Positions 14,348-22,689 of a stretch of DNA of 64,000 nucleotides are shown piece by piece. Each line of letters opens with the position of its first letter. Positions within the stretch are counted from its first letter, which is position 1. Source of the DNA: Halobacillus litoralis (GTDB taxonomy: Bacteria; Bacillota; Bacilli; Bacillales; Halobacillaceae); assembly GCF_009856355.1 (NCBI RefSeq), contig NZ_WMEW01000014.1:19158-83157 (forward strand). Reading direction: 5' to 3'. A model generated the notes under the pieces. That model saw only the letters and a list, made by a program, of their open reading frames with translations. It was not told the DNA's origin and did no database searches. The translations under genes were made by a program, and so were the position numbers.

Positions 14348-14929
14348 TTATTTCAGAATCCTGGATGCTTCGATGAAACGCTGGATGCCTGTAAACAGCT
14401 CGATGGCAAAGAACAACAGCGTTGACCAGAACAGGTAATCCGGAAACAGCATCATTATACTGAACAAAAGGAATCCTTCTGTCCGCTCGGCCGCTCCCGC
14501 CTGATAATAAAAGGATTTCACCCCTGCTTTTTCAGAAACAGCCCCAACCACAAGGAAAATGGTCATCGAAATGATGATTGAAGCGGTGAGGAGCAGCAGC
14601 GGCCAGAGTACGTCCGGGTGCACATAGGCGATCGCAAGAATGATACCGACTTCAACGACACGGTCGAATGTAATATCCATAACGGTTCCGAACGGGGAGG
14701 TTTTCGTATGGCGAGCCATTGTCCCGTCTACGGCATCGAGAAATCCGGAAAGCCATAAAAGAACGACAGCAGCCACCGGGTGGCCGAGAATGTAAAGAAT
14801 ACTGGTGCCCAGACCGATGAATAGAGCGATGATGGTAATTTGGTCGGCGGAACGCCCCTGATTTAAGAAATAGTGGGCGGTTTTATCAATGGAAGGCTGT
14901 ACGTATTTCCTGGCGTGGGTATCGAGCAT
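14348..14929 (-). CDS. CDP-alcohol phosphotransferase family membrane enzyme
   Basis: 193 residues. Asp65, Asp68, Gly69, Ala72-Arg73, Gly81, Asp85 and Asp89 reproduce the family signature D-x2-DG-x2-AR-x7-G-x3-D-x3-D that binds two metals and the CDP-linked donor. Five or six hydrophobic segments place it in the membrane. Members transfer a phosphatidyl or related group to glycerol phosphate, inositol phosphate or another alcohol; the acceptor is not readable. At 193 residues it matches PgsA-like proteins, but the canonical pgsA usually sits near recA, so this is probably a paralogue. It is a single gene. Confidence 0.8.
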   Translation of the reverse strand: MLDTHARKYVQPSIDKTAHYFLNQGRSADQITIIALFIGLGTSILYILGHPVAAVVLLWLSGFLDAVDGTMARHTKTSPFGTVMDITFDRVVEVGIILAIAYVHPDVLWPLLLLTASIIISMTIFLVVGAVSEKAGVKSFYYQAGAAERTEGFLLFSIMMLFPDYLFWSTLLFFAIELFTGIQRFIEASRILK

Positions 14930-15071
14930 TTGAACACCTGCTTTTCGTTGTTTTCCTTATCTATTTACCCTATATCCTATCCTCTTAGACGATAGCATAA
15001 TCAGGGCTGTAAATAGAATCGAAAATGTTCCTCTGTAAGCTGTCTTACAATGGTTTGCCAATACAGCCCAT

Positions 15072-15103
15072 AAAAAAACCGGCGGGAGATTCCCGCCAGC
15101 CCT
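15072..15103 (-). terminator. Terminator of the alanine/glycine symporter
   Basis: On the minus strand CTGGCGGGA and TCCCGCCGG flank a three-base loop and TTTTTTT follows. Confidence 0.85.
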
Positions 15104-15153
15104 TTGTCGTACAGAGGTGCATTCTTTGTATTCCTTTGAAACAGGATGGAGAA

Positions 15154-16569
15154 TCAGCCGGCATCCTCTTCTTCATCGAATAATTGGATGCTGCGCTTAG
15201 ACCTTTTCTTTTTATACACACGGTTCACATAGTCATCGGTCAGCTCTGCAATCTCCTTGTGCAGGAATAATAGGGGGATGATATTCGCAAGAAGCACAAG
15301 GGCCAGAAGCAGGTCAAGGAACTGCCATACAAACTGAAGTCCGCCGAGAGCTCCGACGAAGACGGCCAGAATATAGACAACTCTCATCCCCTTGGCTGCT
15401 TTCAATCCATACAGGTATTCCGCCTGCTTTTCCCCGTAGAAAACGAGAATCCCAATCGTCGTAACAACAAAGAACAACAGAAAGACGCTGATGAAGCTGC
15501 TGCCAAAGGCATTGCCGAATTCACTGCCGATGGCGATGTTAATCATGTTGGAGGCATCACTGCCGCCGACTTCTGTCCAGGCGCCGGTGACAAGCACGAC
15601 GAGTCCGGATACGGTACAAATCAATATCGTGTCCACAAACACGCTGAAGATTCCCCACAGCCCCTGACGGGAAGGGTGATCGGTCTGAGCAGCGGAATGG
15701 GCAATCGAAGCGGTTCCCAATCCCGCCTCATTGGAATACAGGCCGCGGGCAATCCCCCATCGGAGTGCCTGGGCAATGGCGGCTCCTGCAAATCCTCCTG
15801 TCGCGGAAACAGGTGTGAAGGCATGTTTGAAAATGAGGGCAAACACGGCAGGAATTTCACCGATATTAGCAAAGATAACGTAAAAGCAGACACCCAGATA
15901 GATGAGCACCATCCCGGGCACCATTTTGTCCGTAACCTTGGCGATCCGCTGGATTCCACCGAATACAACAAGGGCAATAGCTATACACATAACAGCACCG
16001 GTGACTTCCACCGGCCACCCGAAGGCTCCTTCTGTCTGGGTGGCAATGGAGTTGGACTGGACCATCACACTTGGGATCAGTTCAATCATGAGAAGAAAGG
16101 CGAAGGCGGTGGAGACCCATTTCCATCCGAGCGCCTTTTTTATGTAATACTGCGGGCCGCCGACCCATAGGTTCTTTTCATTCTTTTCTCTGTATTTCAC
16201 CCCAAGCAGAATCTCACTGTATTTCGTTGCCATCCCGATAAGGGCGACCGCCCACATCCAGAAGAGCGCCCCTGGTCCACCGAGCGAAATCGCTACCGGC
16301 ACCCCGACGATGTTTGTGGCTCCTGCTGTAGAGGCCAGGGCTGAGGTGAAGGCTTGGAAAGGGGTGATGCTTCCTTTCTGCTGGTTTTTCTTAAAAATCT
16401 GGCCGACGGTCTGGTGGAGGACGTGGCCGAAGAAGCGGAATTGAAAAAACTTGATGCGGACCGTGAGGAAGATACCGCCGATGATTAAAATAATAGCAAG
16501 AGGATATGTCCATAAAAAGTTGGATACTGAGGCTAGTATTTCTTTAAAAGAACTCCATAAATCTCCCAA
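15154..16569 (-). CDS. Alanine/glycine:cation symporter (AGCS family)
   Basis: 471 residues with about eleven hydrophobic segments. The family signatures are present: TAGATNIVGVPVAISLGGPGALFWM near 80-110 region, the GGPQYYI motif, and RGLYSNEAGLGTASIAHSAA in the second half. AGCS proteins import alanine or glycine with sodium or protons; sodium coupling would suit a halophile (inference). The C-terminus is a basic-acidic cytoplasmic tail (KKKRSKRS...EEEDAG). AAGGAG lies upstream of the ATG. A terminator follows and no partner gene is adjacent. Confidence 0.9.
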   Translation of the reverse strand: MGDLWSSFKEILASVSNFLWTYPLAIILIIGGIFLTVRIKFFQFRFFGHVLHQTVGQIFKKNQQKGSITPFQAFTSALASTAGATNIVGVPVAISLGGPGALFWMWAVALIGMATKYSEILLGVKYREKNEKNLWVGGPQYYIKKALGWKWVSTAFAFLLMIELIPSVMVQSNSIATQTEGAFGWPVEVTGAVMCIAIALVVFGGIQRIAKVTDKMVPGMVLIYLGVCFYVIFANIGEIPAVFALIFKHAFTPVSATGGFAGAAIAQALRWGIARGLYSNEAGLGTASIAHSAAQTDHPSRQGLWGIFSVFVDTILICTVSGLVVLVTGAWTEVGGSDASNMINIAIGSEFGNAFGSSFISVFLLFFVVTTIGILVFYGEKQAEYLYGLKAAKGMRVVYILAVFVGALGGLQFVWQFLDLLLALVLLANIIPLLFLHKEIAELTDDYVNRVYKKKRSKRSIQLFDEEEDAG

Positions 16570-16703
16570 TAAAAGAAACTCCTTCCTAATTTAAATGTTA
16601 ATCATACATTCCCTTTACCATTTAATGTTAAACGGTCGATTTCTTTATGTGGTGTGGAAAAACATGGATTCTAGTACAATGGAAAGGAGAAGGAGGGAGC
16701 AGG

Positions 16704-17294
16704 ATGAAAATTGGGGAAAGTCAGTTTCATGAGCATCGGATGAGTAAGTTGGTGAAGGGGGCCGTTGTCCCCCGTCCCATTGCATGGGTGTCTTCCTTGA
16801 GCGCAGAAGGGGTGGCCAACCTGGCTCCATTCAGTTTTTTTACCGTGGCCTCCATGGATCCGGTCACCCTGTGTTTTTCCATTGGTGATGGAGAACGGGA
16901 GAAGGATACCCTTGTCAATATCCGGGAAACAGGAAAGTTTATTATTAATCTCGTGTCTGAAGACCTGGCTGACCAGATGCATGAGAGCAGTAAAAATCAC
17001 AGCCCTGATGTTGATGAATTTCAAGCAGCCGGAGCAGAGCCGGAACCCGGGGATTTCGTAAGTGTTCCAAGAGTAAAGCATTCGCCCGTTCATATGGAGT
17101 GTACGCTGTCGCAGATTGTAGAAGTGGGAGCCGGTCATTTAGTTCTCGGCCGTCTCGTCGGTTATCACATGAAGGACGATGTCTACAAGGAGGTGGATAA
17201 GGTCGATCCTCATAAGCTGAAGCCTGTTGGAAGAATGGCGGGGGATTATACATATATACGGGAATTTTATTCCCTCCCCATCAACGGAAAATAA
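16704..17294 (+). CDS. Flavin reductase family protein
   Basis: 196 residues from ATG 16704 behind GGAGGGAGCAGG; the longer in-frame version lacks a binding site. The split-barrel flavin-binding fold is indicated by VPRPIAWVSSLSAEGVANLAPFS at the N-terminus, NLVSEDLADQM in the middle and the C-terminal LKPVGRMAGDYTY. Such proteins bind FMN and reduce flavin or act as oxygenase partners. No oxygenase gene is adjacent, so the partner is unknown. It has its own terminator. Confidence 0.85.
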   Translation: MKIGESQFHEHRMSKLVKGAVVPRPIAWVSSLSAEGVANLAPFSFFTVASMDPVTLCFSIGDGEREKDTLVNIRETGKFIINLVSEDLADQMHESSKNHSPDVDEFQAAGAEPEPGDFVSVPRVKHSPVHMECTLSQIVEVGAGHLVLGRLVGYHMKDDVYKEVDKVDPHKLKPVGRMAGDYTYIREFYSLPINGK

Positions 17295-17308
17295 TAGTTG
17301 GACACCCA

Positions 17309-17339
17309 GACTGCCGGGATTTGACCCGGCAGTCTTTTT
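17309..17339 (+). terminator. Terminator after the flavin reductase
   Basis: AGACTGCCGGG and CCCGGCAGTCT flank a short loop and TTTT follows. Confidence 0.85.
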
Positions 17340-17411
17340 AGTTGGCAGCGGAAAAATCCGTCGCTTGTTATTTTTTTCAAACCGGCTCTTCTCAAAACAG
17401 AGGGAGACGTG

Positions 17412-17450
17412 TATACTACTGTATTAGTAGTAATAATACAGTTAATACAG
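17412..17450 (+). promoter_or_regulatory. Operator/promoter of the GntR-ABC operon
   Basis: A -10-like TATACT (17412-17417) abuts ACTGTATTA (17418-17426), which is perfectly repeated in inverse as TAATACAGT at 17434-17442 across a seven-base spacer; a third half-site TTAATACAG ends at 17450. The dyad covers the likely transcription start and is a natural binding site for the GntR regulator encoded immediately downstream. Confidence 0.7.
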
Positions 17451-17468
17451 AAGGGTGGAGGTGGGGCT

Positions 17469-17846
17469 ATGTTTGAATTGGATGTCAGAAGCCGGAAGCC
17501 GATTTATGAGCAGCTTGTCGAAAAGCTGAAGCAGTTGATCATCCACGATGTTCTTCAGGAAGATGAGAAGCTTCCTTCTGTGAGGGAACTGGCACAGCAG
17601 TTGACGATCAATCCGAATACCATTCAGAAGGCGTACAGGGAACTTGAAACGCAGGGATATATTTACTCGCTGAAAGGAAAAGGGAGCTTTGTTCATCCTT
17701 CAAGTAAATCCGGACAGAAAGAGGAGTTGAAAAAAGTGAGGGAAGAATTGAAAAAACTGTTTGCCGAAGCGATGTATTTAGGCATGAGCCGGGAAGAGAT
17801 TGCTGATCTTTTAAAGGAAGCAGAAGGGAGAGGAAATCATGATTGA
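17469..17846 (+). CDS. GntR-family repressor, YtrA type
   Basis: 125 residues from ATG 17469 behind GGAGGTGG. The N-terminal winged helix has RKPIYEQLVEKLKQLI, LPSVRELAQQLTINPNTIQKAYRELETQGYI, the classic GntR recognition helix. The short helical C-terminal part without a ligand domain identifies the YtrA subfamily, which typically represses its own operon together with an ABC exporter responding to envelope stress or cell-wall antibiotics. It overlaps the ATPase gene by eight bases, so the two are translationally coupled. Confidence 0.85.
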   Translation: MFELDVRSRKPIYEQLVEKLKQLIIHDVLQEDEKLPSVRELAQQLTINPNTIQKAYRELETQGYIYSLKGKGSFVHPSSKSGQKEELKKVREELKKLFAEAMYLGMSREEIADLLKEAEGRGNHD

Positions 17847-18738
17847 TGTCAGAAACGTCGATAAATCGTTTGATAAACAACAGGTGTTAAACCATGTAAG
17901 TTTTCATGTGAATAAAGGATCGATTTACGGACTGCTTGGATCGAATGGTGCTGGTAAGACAACGCTGATGCGGATGCTTGCGGGAATCTTAAGACAGGAC
18001 AGTGGTCAGGTCCAGGTGAGCGGAGATGAGATTTATGAAAATATTAAAATGAAGCAGCGTCTCATTTTTCTGCCCGATCATCTTTATTTTCTGCCTCAAT
18101 ACACGATTCGGCAGATGGCCGACTATTATCGATCCTTATTTCCCGGCTGGAACGAAGAGAGGTACGAGAAGCTGAAGACTCTCTTTCAACTGGAAGAAAA
18201 GCAGAAGATCAGTCGTTTTTCGAAAGGGATGCAGAGACAGGCCGCCTTCTGGCTCGCATTGTCTGCTGTGCCGGACGTATTGATACTCGATGAGCCGTTC
18301 GACGGTCTGGATGCGGTGATGAGACAGAAAATCAGAAATTTGATCATCCAGGATGTGGCTGAGCGTGAAATGACCGTGTTAATCTCCTCTCATAACCTGC
18401 GGGAAGTGGAGGATATCTGCGACCACGTCGGTATTTTACATAAGGGGGAGATTCTGTTGGAGCGGGATTTGGACGACTTGAAGGAAGACATCCACAAAAT
18501 TCAGGCTGCCTTCAGGGAGAACACGTTTGACCCTGAGGAAACGAACCTTGATCTTCTTCATGTAGAAAAGCGTGGAAGTGTGTATGTTCTCATTGTCCGC
18601 GGTGCAGAACAGGATGTGGCGGAGGAATTGGACACATGGGATCCTGTTATCTATGACCGTCTTCCTTTAACGCTTGAGGAAATTTTCATCTACGAAATGG
18701 GAGGTGCCGGCTATGCATTCGAAAACATCCTTGTTTAA
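17839..18738 (+). CDS. ABC transporter ATP-binding protein, YtrB type
   Basis: 299 residues. Walker A GSNGAGKTT (34-42), signature FSKGMQRQ, Walker B VLILDEP and the switch histidine in ISSHNLREV are all intact, so it should hydrolyse ATP. The C-terminal 90 residues follow a domain seen in YtrB/EcsA-like exporters. The start codon overlaps the regulator gene, and the stop lies inside the permease gene. It should energise the following permease at the inner face of the membrane. Confidence 0.9.
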   Translation: MIDVRNVDKSFDKQQVLNHVSFHVNKGSIYGLLGSNGAGKTTLMRMLAGILRQDSGQVQVSGDEIYENIKMKQRLIFLPDHLYFLPQYTIRQMADYYRSLFPGWNEERYEKLKTLFQLEEKQKISRFSKGMQRQAAFWLALSAVPDVLILDEPFDGLDAVMRQKIRNLIIQDVAEREMTVLISSHNLREVEDICDHVGILHKGEILLERDLDDLKEDIHKIQAAFRENTFDPEETNLDLLHVEKRGSVYVLIVRGAEQDVAEELDTWDPVIYDRLPLTLEEIFIYEMGGAGYAFENILV

Positions 18739-20725
18739 TAAAGAAATATTCAAGCAGGATTTCAGAGCAGTGGGATGGGTCAGTATCATTTATTTTCTAG
18801 GACTGTTCTTTCTCGTTCCGCTGCCATTGTTTATGGACCTGAATACCGCCGGCCCTTTGACATCTGCGGTGGAAAGTGACGGCGGGCTCTTCGGACCTAT
18901 GTTCGCCTTTGAACTGCAAGCTGTTTTCTTATTGATCCTGCCTGTCCTGATGGCGGTCTTTTTGTTCCGGTACCTTCAAACGAAGGATGCTTCGGACTTT
19001 GCTCATAGTTTACCAATCAGCCGCGGCAGACTCCTGCACCATCATCTTTTGTCAGGTGTTGTGCTGCTGCTCATTCCGATCCTCGTGAATTATTTCATTT
19101 TAGTTGTGACCGCATCGATGATGGATGTATCAGGTTATTTCACGATGGGAAATGCAGCCTACTGGCTGGCCATCTTCAGCGTCGTATCGATTCTATTATT
19201 TATGACCGGTGTTTTTGTAGGGACACTGACCGGGTTATCTGCTGTTCATGCGGTGATTACGTACATTCTCCTGTTGTTTCCAGCGGGCATGTACCTGCTG
19301 TTCAGCTATTATCTTGATATGACGATCAATGGTTTTTCAGGCGTCATCGCTCAGGAAGAAACGATCCACTATTTATCTCCGATCACGGATGTTCTGACGG
19401 CGGACGCTTCAGGTGGTGACATCTCTTATTTACCATTATCCCAAGTTTCTTTATGGTTGTATGCAGCAGCTGCTGTTGTCTTTTATGGACTTTCGTACTT
19501 CATTTATCAAAGGCGTGCGTTGGAAACGGCGACAAAAGCTGTGACAGTATCGGCGCTTCAGCCTGTCTTTAAGTTTGGAGTCACCTTCTGCACCGCGCTG
19601 CTTGGAGGAATGTATTTCGGTCTGAGTCTGGCCTCATACGGCTGGATGGTGTTTGGCTGGGTTTTGGGTGGAACCTTTGGATATACAGCGGCGCTCATGC
19701 TGTTGGAGAAAACGTGGCGCGTAGGGAACATCCGTTTTATAAAAAACGGGCTCGTATATACCGTAGGCGCGGGGGCAGCTCTGGCCCTGCTGCCTTTATG
19801 CTGGCAGGGTTACGAATCTTACATTCCAGATCACCAGGATGTCGTGAAAGCTTATATCAGTGAAGGCTATGGGGAATATGAACAGTACCAGAGAGATGGA
19901 ACGCCAATCCCTTATATTACTTCCGGAGAAGGAATTGAATCGGTGCTGAATGTACACGAGGCCCTTGTCGAATACAGCGATCCTATGGAGAAGGGGGAAG
20001 ACTACTTCTTTATCAATTATGAACTGGAAAACGGGCGGAAGGTCCAGCGCCAGTATCAGACGGATGATCCGAGAATCGAAGCTGCCCGTCAGGTCGTTTA
20101 TGAAACGGAGGAAGGAAGAACGCTCCAGTATCCTGTCTTAACGTTGGACGACGAACAGGTCAAGAGTATTGACCTCCAACCTAACGGACAGGGGTCACCG
20201 CAGACAATAACCGGTGCAGAGAAAATCTCAGGTCTGCTGATGGCTTTGAAGGAGGATCTGCGCAGCCAGTCCTATGAAGAGATGGTCCATCCCACCGGCA
20301 TGTATTCATGGCTGTCGTTCCGCGTAGAGAGCGAAACCGGTGACCGCCTCCCCAATCCCTTTGAAACGATGGTTTATGAAGGATATGAGAAGACGACATC
20401 CTGGCTGAAAAAGGAAGGGTTGTATAAGGAATTTATGGTCGGACCGGAGGATATCGCCCAAGCTGAAGTTTTTGAATGGCCGGATGAACCATTATCGGAA
20501 GAGTACCCGAGGCTTATTTATAATCGTTTGCTGGAGCAGGACGTCGAGCCGCTAGCGGTGGAAAGTGATGATAAGATCGCCCCTCTTCTTCATGGCAGCC
20601 ACGATCAGGATGAAGGCGCTTATATCGTTGCTCTTTACTATGATGATAGCAATAAAGAACATAACGAAATCCTCACGTTCTCGAAAGAGAATGCACCTGA
20701 TTTCATTCGTCAGCATTTTGAGTAA
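18713..20725 (+). CDS. ABC-2 type permease with C-terminal extracytoplasmic domain
   Basis: 670 residues from ATG 18713, preceded by GGGAGGTGCC inside the ATPase gene (26-base overlap). Ten or so hydrophobic segments occupy residues 15-380: the first in VSIIYFLGLFFLVPLP, the last in LVYTVGAGAALALLPL. The remaining 290 residues are polar and acidic and probably lie on one side of the membrane; this two-part layout matches permeases with a DUF6449-type tail in Bacillaceae. With YtrA- and YtrB-like partners it is probably a drug or peptide exporter or a stress sensor of the cell envelope (inference). Confidence 0.8.
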   Translation: MHSKTSLFNKEIFKQDFRAVGWVSIIYFLGLFFLVPLPLFMDLNTAGPLTSAVESDGGLFGPMFAFELQAVFLLILPVLMAVFLFRYLQTKDASDFAHSLPISRGRLLHHHLLSGVVLLLIPILVNYFILVVTASMMDVSGYFTMGNAAYWLAIFSVVSILLFMTGVFVGTLTGLSAVHAVITYILLLFPAGMYLLFSYYLDMTINGFSGVIAQEETIHYLSPITDVLTADASGGDISYLPLSQVSLWLYAAAAVVFYGLSYFIYQRRALETATKAVTVSALQPVFKFGVTFCTALLGGMYFGLSLASYGWMVFGWVLGGTFGYTAALMLLEKTWRVGNIRFIKNGLVYTVGAGAALALLPLCWQGYESYIPDHQDVVKAYISEGYGEYEQYQRDGTPIPYITSGEGIESVLNVHEALVEYSDPMEKGEDYFFINYELENGRKVQRQYQTDDPRIEAARQVVYETEEGRTLQYPVLTLDDEQVKSIDLQPNGQGSPQTITGAEKISGLLMALKEDLRSQSYEEMVHPTGMYSWLSFRVESETGDRLPNPFETMVYEGYEKTTSWLKKEGLYKEFMVGPEDIAQAEVFEWPDEPLSEEYPRLIYNRLLEQDVEPLAVESDDKIAPLLHGSHDQDEGAYIVALYYDDSNKEHNEILTFSKENAPDFIRQHFE

Positions 20726-20738
20726 GGGGGAGATCCGG

Positions 20739-21257
20739 ATGGATATCCATGAATTGTATGAACGCTATCACCGCCGGGTCTTCTTTTCTGCTTATAAAGT
20801 CGTGAAGAACAAAAGTCTTGCCGAAGACGTGGTGCAGGAAACGTACTTGAAAGCTTATCGCAAACTGGATGAACTGACAGATGAGAAAAAGGCAGGGGCC
20901 TGGCTTTCCACCATCGCCGGCAGGAAGGCAGTGGATCTGTTGAGAAAAGAGGGAAAAGCTGTTGTCGTTTCGCTGGAGCAGACGCCCCTGCCAGCTTCTC
21001 TCTGTCAACAGGCCTCCTTAGTTGAAGAAATGTGTGAGCTCCATCTGCTTGAAGAAGAAATCGAGACGTCCATCCGGTCGTTATCTCCAAAAATACGGGA
21101 AGTGTTTCGATTGAGCTTTCAGTACAGCATGAAGGAAAAGGAAGTGGCCGACTTTCTAAACCTTTCACTTTCCGCGGTGAAGTCGAGACTGCACCGGGGC
21201 CGTAAACAGTTAAAGCAGACATTCATTCAAAAGAAAACGGTGGAAAACCCGGCGTGA
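20739..21257 (+). CDS. ECF-like sigma-70 family RNA polymerase sigma factor
   Basis: 172 residues from ATG 20739, 13 bases after the permease stop, with AAGGGGGAGATCC upstream. Region 2 is visible as YHRRVFFSAYKVVKNKSLAEDVVQETYLKAYRKLD and AWLSTIAGRKAVDLLRK; region 4 as LSPKIREVFRLSFQYSMKEKEVADFLNLSLSAVKSRLHRGRKQL. Regions 1 and 3 are absent, as in ECF sigma factors. No anti-sigma gene follows, so control of its activity must come from the operon itself or from elsewhere. Its place at the end of a GntR/ABC operon is unusual. Confidence 0.85.
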   Translation: MDIHELYERYHRRVFFSAYKVVKNKSLAEDVVQETYLKAYRKLDELTDEKKAGAWLSTIAGRKAVDLLRKEGKAVVVSLEQTPLPASLCQQASLVEEMCELHLLEEEIETSIRSLSPKIREVFRLSFQYSMKEKEVADFLNLSLSAVKSRLHRGRKQLKQTFIQKKTVENPA

Positions 21258-21357
21258 AAGAGCTTCTCTGAAAATGGCTCTCCAGTAGAGGAACGTGTAT
21301 TTTTCCAGTCTCCATGAGTGGGGATTATTCGCTTAAGTAGGGTGGAAAGAAAACAAT

Positions 21358-21411
21358 ATGTGGTACGCAATCGCAGGTGTGCACTGCGTACAATACGCGG
21401 TTTCTCAATAA
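21358..21411 (+). CDS. Possible 17-residue peptide
   Basis: An ATG 12 bases after GGTGG opens a 17-codon frame rich in aromatic and small hydrophobic residues (begins MWYAIAGVH), stopping six bases before a strong terminator. There is no independent support, and the ribosome binding site is spaced rather far, so the call is speculative. It lies 100 bases behind the sigma factor gene. Confidence 0.25.
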   Translation: MWYAIAGVHCVQYAVSQ

Positions 21412-21416
21412 TCAAA

Positions 21417-21447
21417 GACCGCCCTGGAAATCAGGGCGGTCTTTTTT
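21417..21447 (+). terminator. Terminator (left copy of duplicated hairpin)
   Basis: GACCGCCCTG and CAGGGCGGTC flank a short loop, followed by TTTTTT. 23 of its 25 hairpin bases recur at 22071-22095. Confidence 0.9.
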
Positions 21448-21449
21448 GG

Positions 21450-22067
21450 ATGTAGAAAAAGCCTGTGTTACCCAGTTCGATTTGTCCGCATGTCGTGTTG
21501 AGAGGGCACGTTCAGCTTATCGGCGGGTGCCTGCCGCGGGCACGGCCTCAGCTAACTTGGTCAAGAAACCCTTTGACCAAGTGGATCTTCGGCTCGCGCT
21601 GTTCCCGCAGGCGTCACCACCGAACGCTCTTCGTGCCGGCCCCTGCGGAAAAACAACTTTACGCTACGATAAAATGAAGAAAAGTGGATATACCGTATGA
21701 GAAAAGAGAAAGTCGAGCATAGCTTCGCCAATTCAAAAGAACGACATGGGCTGCGCTGTTCCCGCCTGCGGGGAAAAGAAAAAAGGAAAGCACAGGCGCT
21801 GATGACGGCTGCCTCCCGGAATATGAAAAAGATTCTCCGCCATCCAGCAAGGGTGAGCTGGATGAAGGGGAGTCTTTTGCGATTTTAAAGAATCCCCAAG
21901 GAGCGGTGCCTCTTCCACTCCTGCGGAAGAACGAGTGGACCGAGATCGCCGAGCGTGGGTTTTGCGAGGAAGCTCGGGCGCTCGTCCGCGGAAAGGGAAG
22001 GGGCTTTCGCTCCTGGCGGTAAGAAAGAAAAGAACCTGTAAAGAAAAAGGGGTTTCTCTACAAGCTG
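21450..22067 (+). repeat. Dispersed repeat copy 3 (longest form)
   Basis: About 620 bp between convergent genes and between two copies of one terminator. Left end ATGTAGAAAAAGCCTG, right end GTTTCTCTACAAGCTG. It contains every block of the family: CATGTCGTGTTGAGAGGG, GCCGCGGGCACGG, ACTTGGTCAA/TTGACCAAGT hairpin, GGATCTTCGGCTCGCG, GTCACCACCGAACGC, GACATGGGCTGCGCTG, AAGATTCTCCGCC, CACTCCTGCGGAAG and CTCGTCCGCGGAAAGGG. Apparent reading frames (up to 107 codons) have no ribosome binding sites and are not the same in other copies. Confidence 0.9.
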
Positions 22068-22070
22068 AAA

Positions 22071-22099
22071 GGCCGCCCTGGAAACCAGGGCGGTCTTTT
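22071..22099 (-). terminator. Terminator of the PCYCGC lipoprotein gene (right copy of duplicated hairpin)
   Basis: GGCCGCCCTG pairs with CAGGGCGGTC; it nearly repeats the hairpin at 21417-21441. On the minus strand it lies 22 bases past the lipoprotein stop, although its minus-strand T-tract is weak (CTTTC). Confidence 0.75.
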
Positions 22100-22120
22100 T
22101 GTTCTTTCGTCAAGGTCGGA

Positions 22121-22594
22121 TTAAAGAGCAGGGGTTGGGGTAGGTTCTGCATAGCCGTTTTCATAGGCTTTATCAATGTCTGCGCGGATCTTCTTGATCG
22201 ATTTTCCCTGCTGATAATCGTTGATGGAAGAAGCGGCAATCTCCAGGCAGACCCCGCATTTCGTTCCGTGGTCATCCCATGTAATCCGGCCGTCGTCCCT
22301 ATTTTCATGGACGAAGCAGTCGTAGTTATCTTTATGGCCGGCATGATCTCCACAGCCGCAGTAGCAGGGGATGCTTTCAAGCAGGTCGCGGTGCTGGGCG
22401 GCAGCCAGGTAGATGTTCTGGACATTTTCCGGTTTTTCATCCATGAATCCTGGAAGGACTTCAGGAGAGACCGTTTCTTCCCTCAGATCCCCGTTCGCAT
22501 GTTCGACATGAGCTTCTTCACTTTCCGAAGCTCCGCAGCCTGTGAGGAACAGGCCGGCCGTGAGTGTAGCGATGATGAATCGGTTTTTCAGCAA
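22121..22594 (-). CDS. PCYCGC-motif lipoprotein
   Basis: 157 residues, probably from TTG at 22594, seven bases behind AGAGGGTG; an upstream ATG at 22666 would put 24 charged residues before the signal peptide. The signal peptide ends in the lipobox LFLTGC (lipidated Cys20). The mature part carries PCYCGCG, GHKDNYDCFV and HGTKCGVC, the hallmarks of the PCYCGC family, probably metal- or disulfide-binding. The protein would face the cell surface. Function unknown. It is a single gene ending in a terminator next to the dispersed repeat. Confidence 0.8.
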   Translation of the reverse strand: MLKNRFIIATLTAGLFLTGCGASESEEAHVEHANGDLREETVSPEVLPGFMDEKPENVQNIYLAAAQHRDLLESIPCYCGCGDHAGHKDNYDCFVHENRDDGRITWDDHGTKCGVCLEIAASSINDYQQGKSIKKIRADIDKAYENGYAEPTPTPAL

Positions 22595-22689
22595 AACAAA
22601 GCACCCTCTTTTACGTAGATTATCTCTATCATAAAGAGGGCGCGGGAAAGATTCAATCGTTTTCAAAAAAATGACAAGGTTCTATGAGA

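Noticed and set aside
22592..22666. Upstream ATG at 22666 as start of the PCYCGC lipoprotein
   Set aside because: It would add 24 residues, partly charged, before the signal peptide; the TTG at 22594 has a better placed ribosome site.
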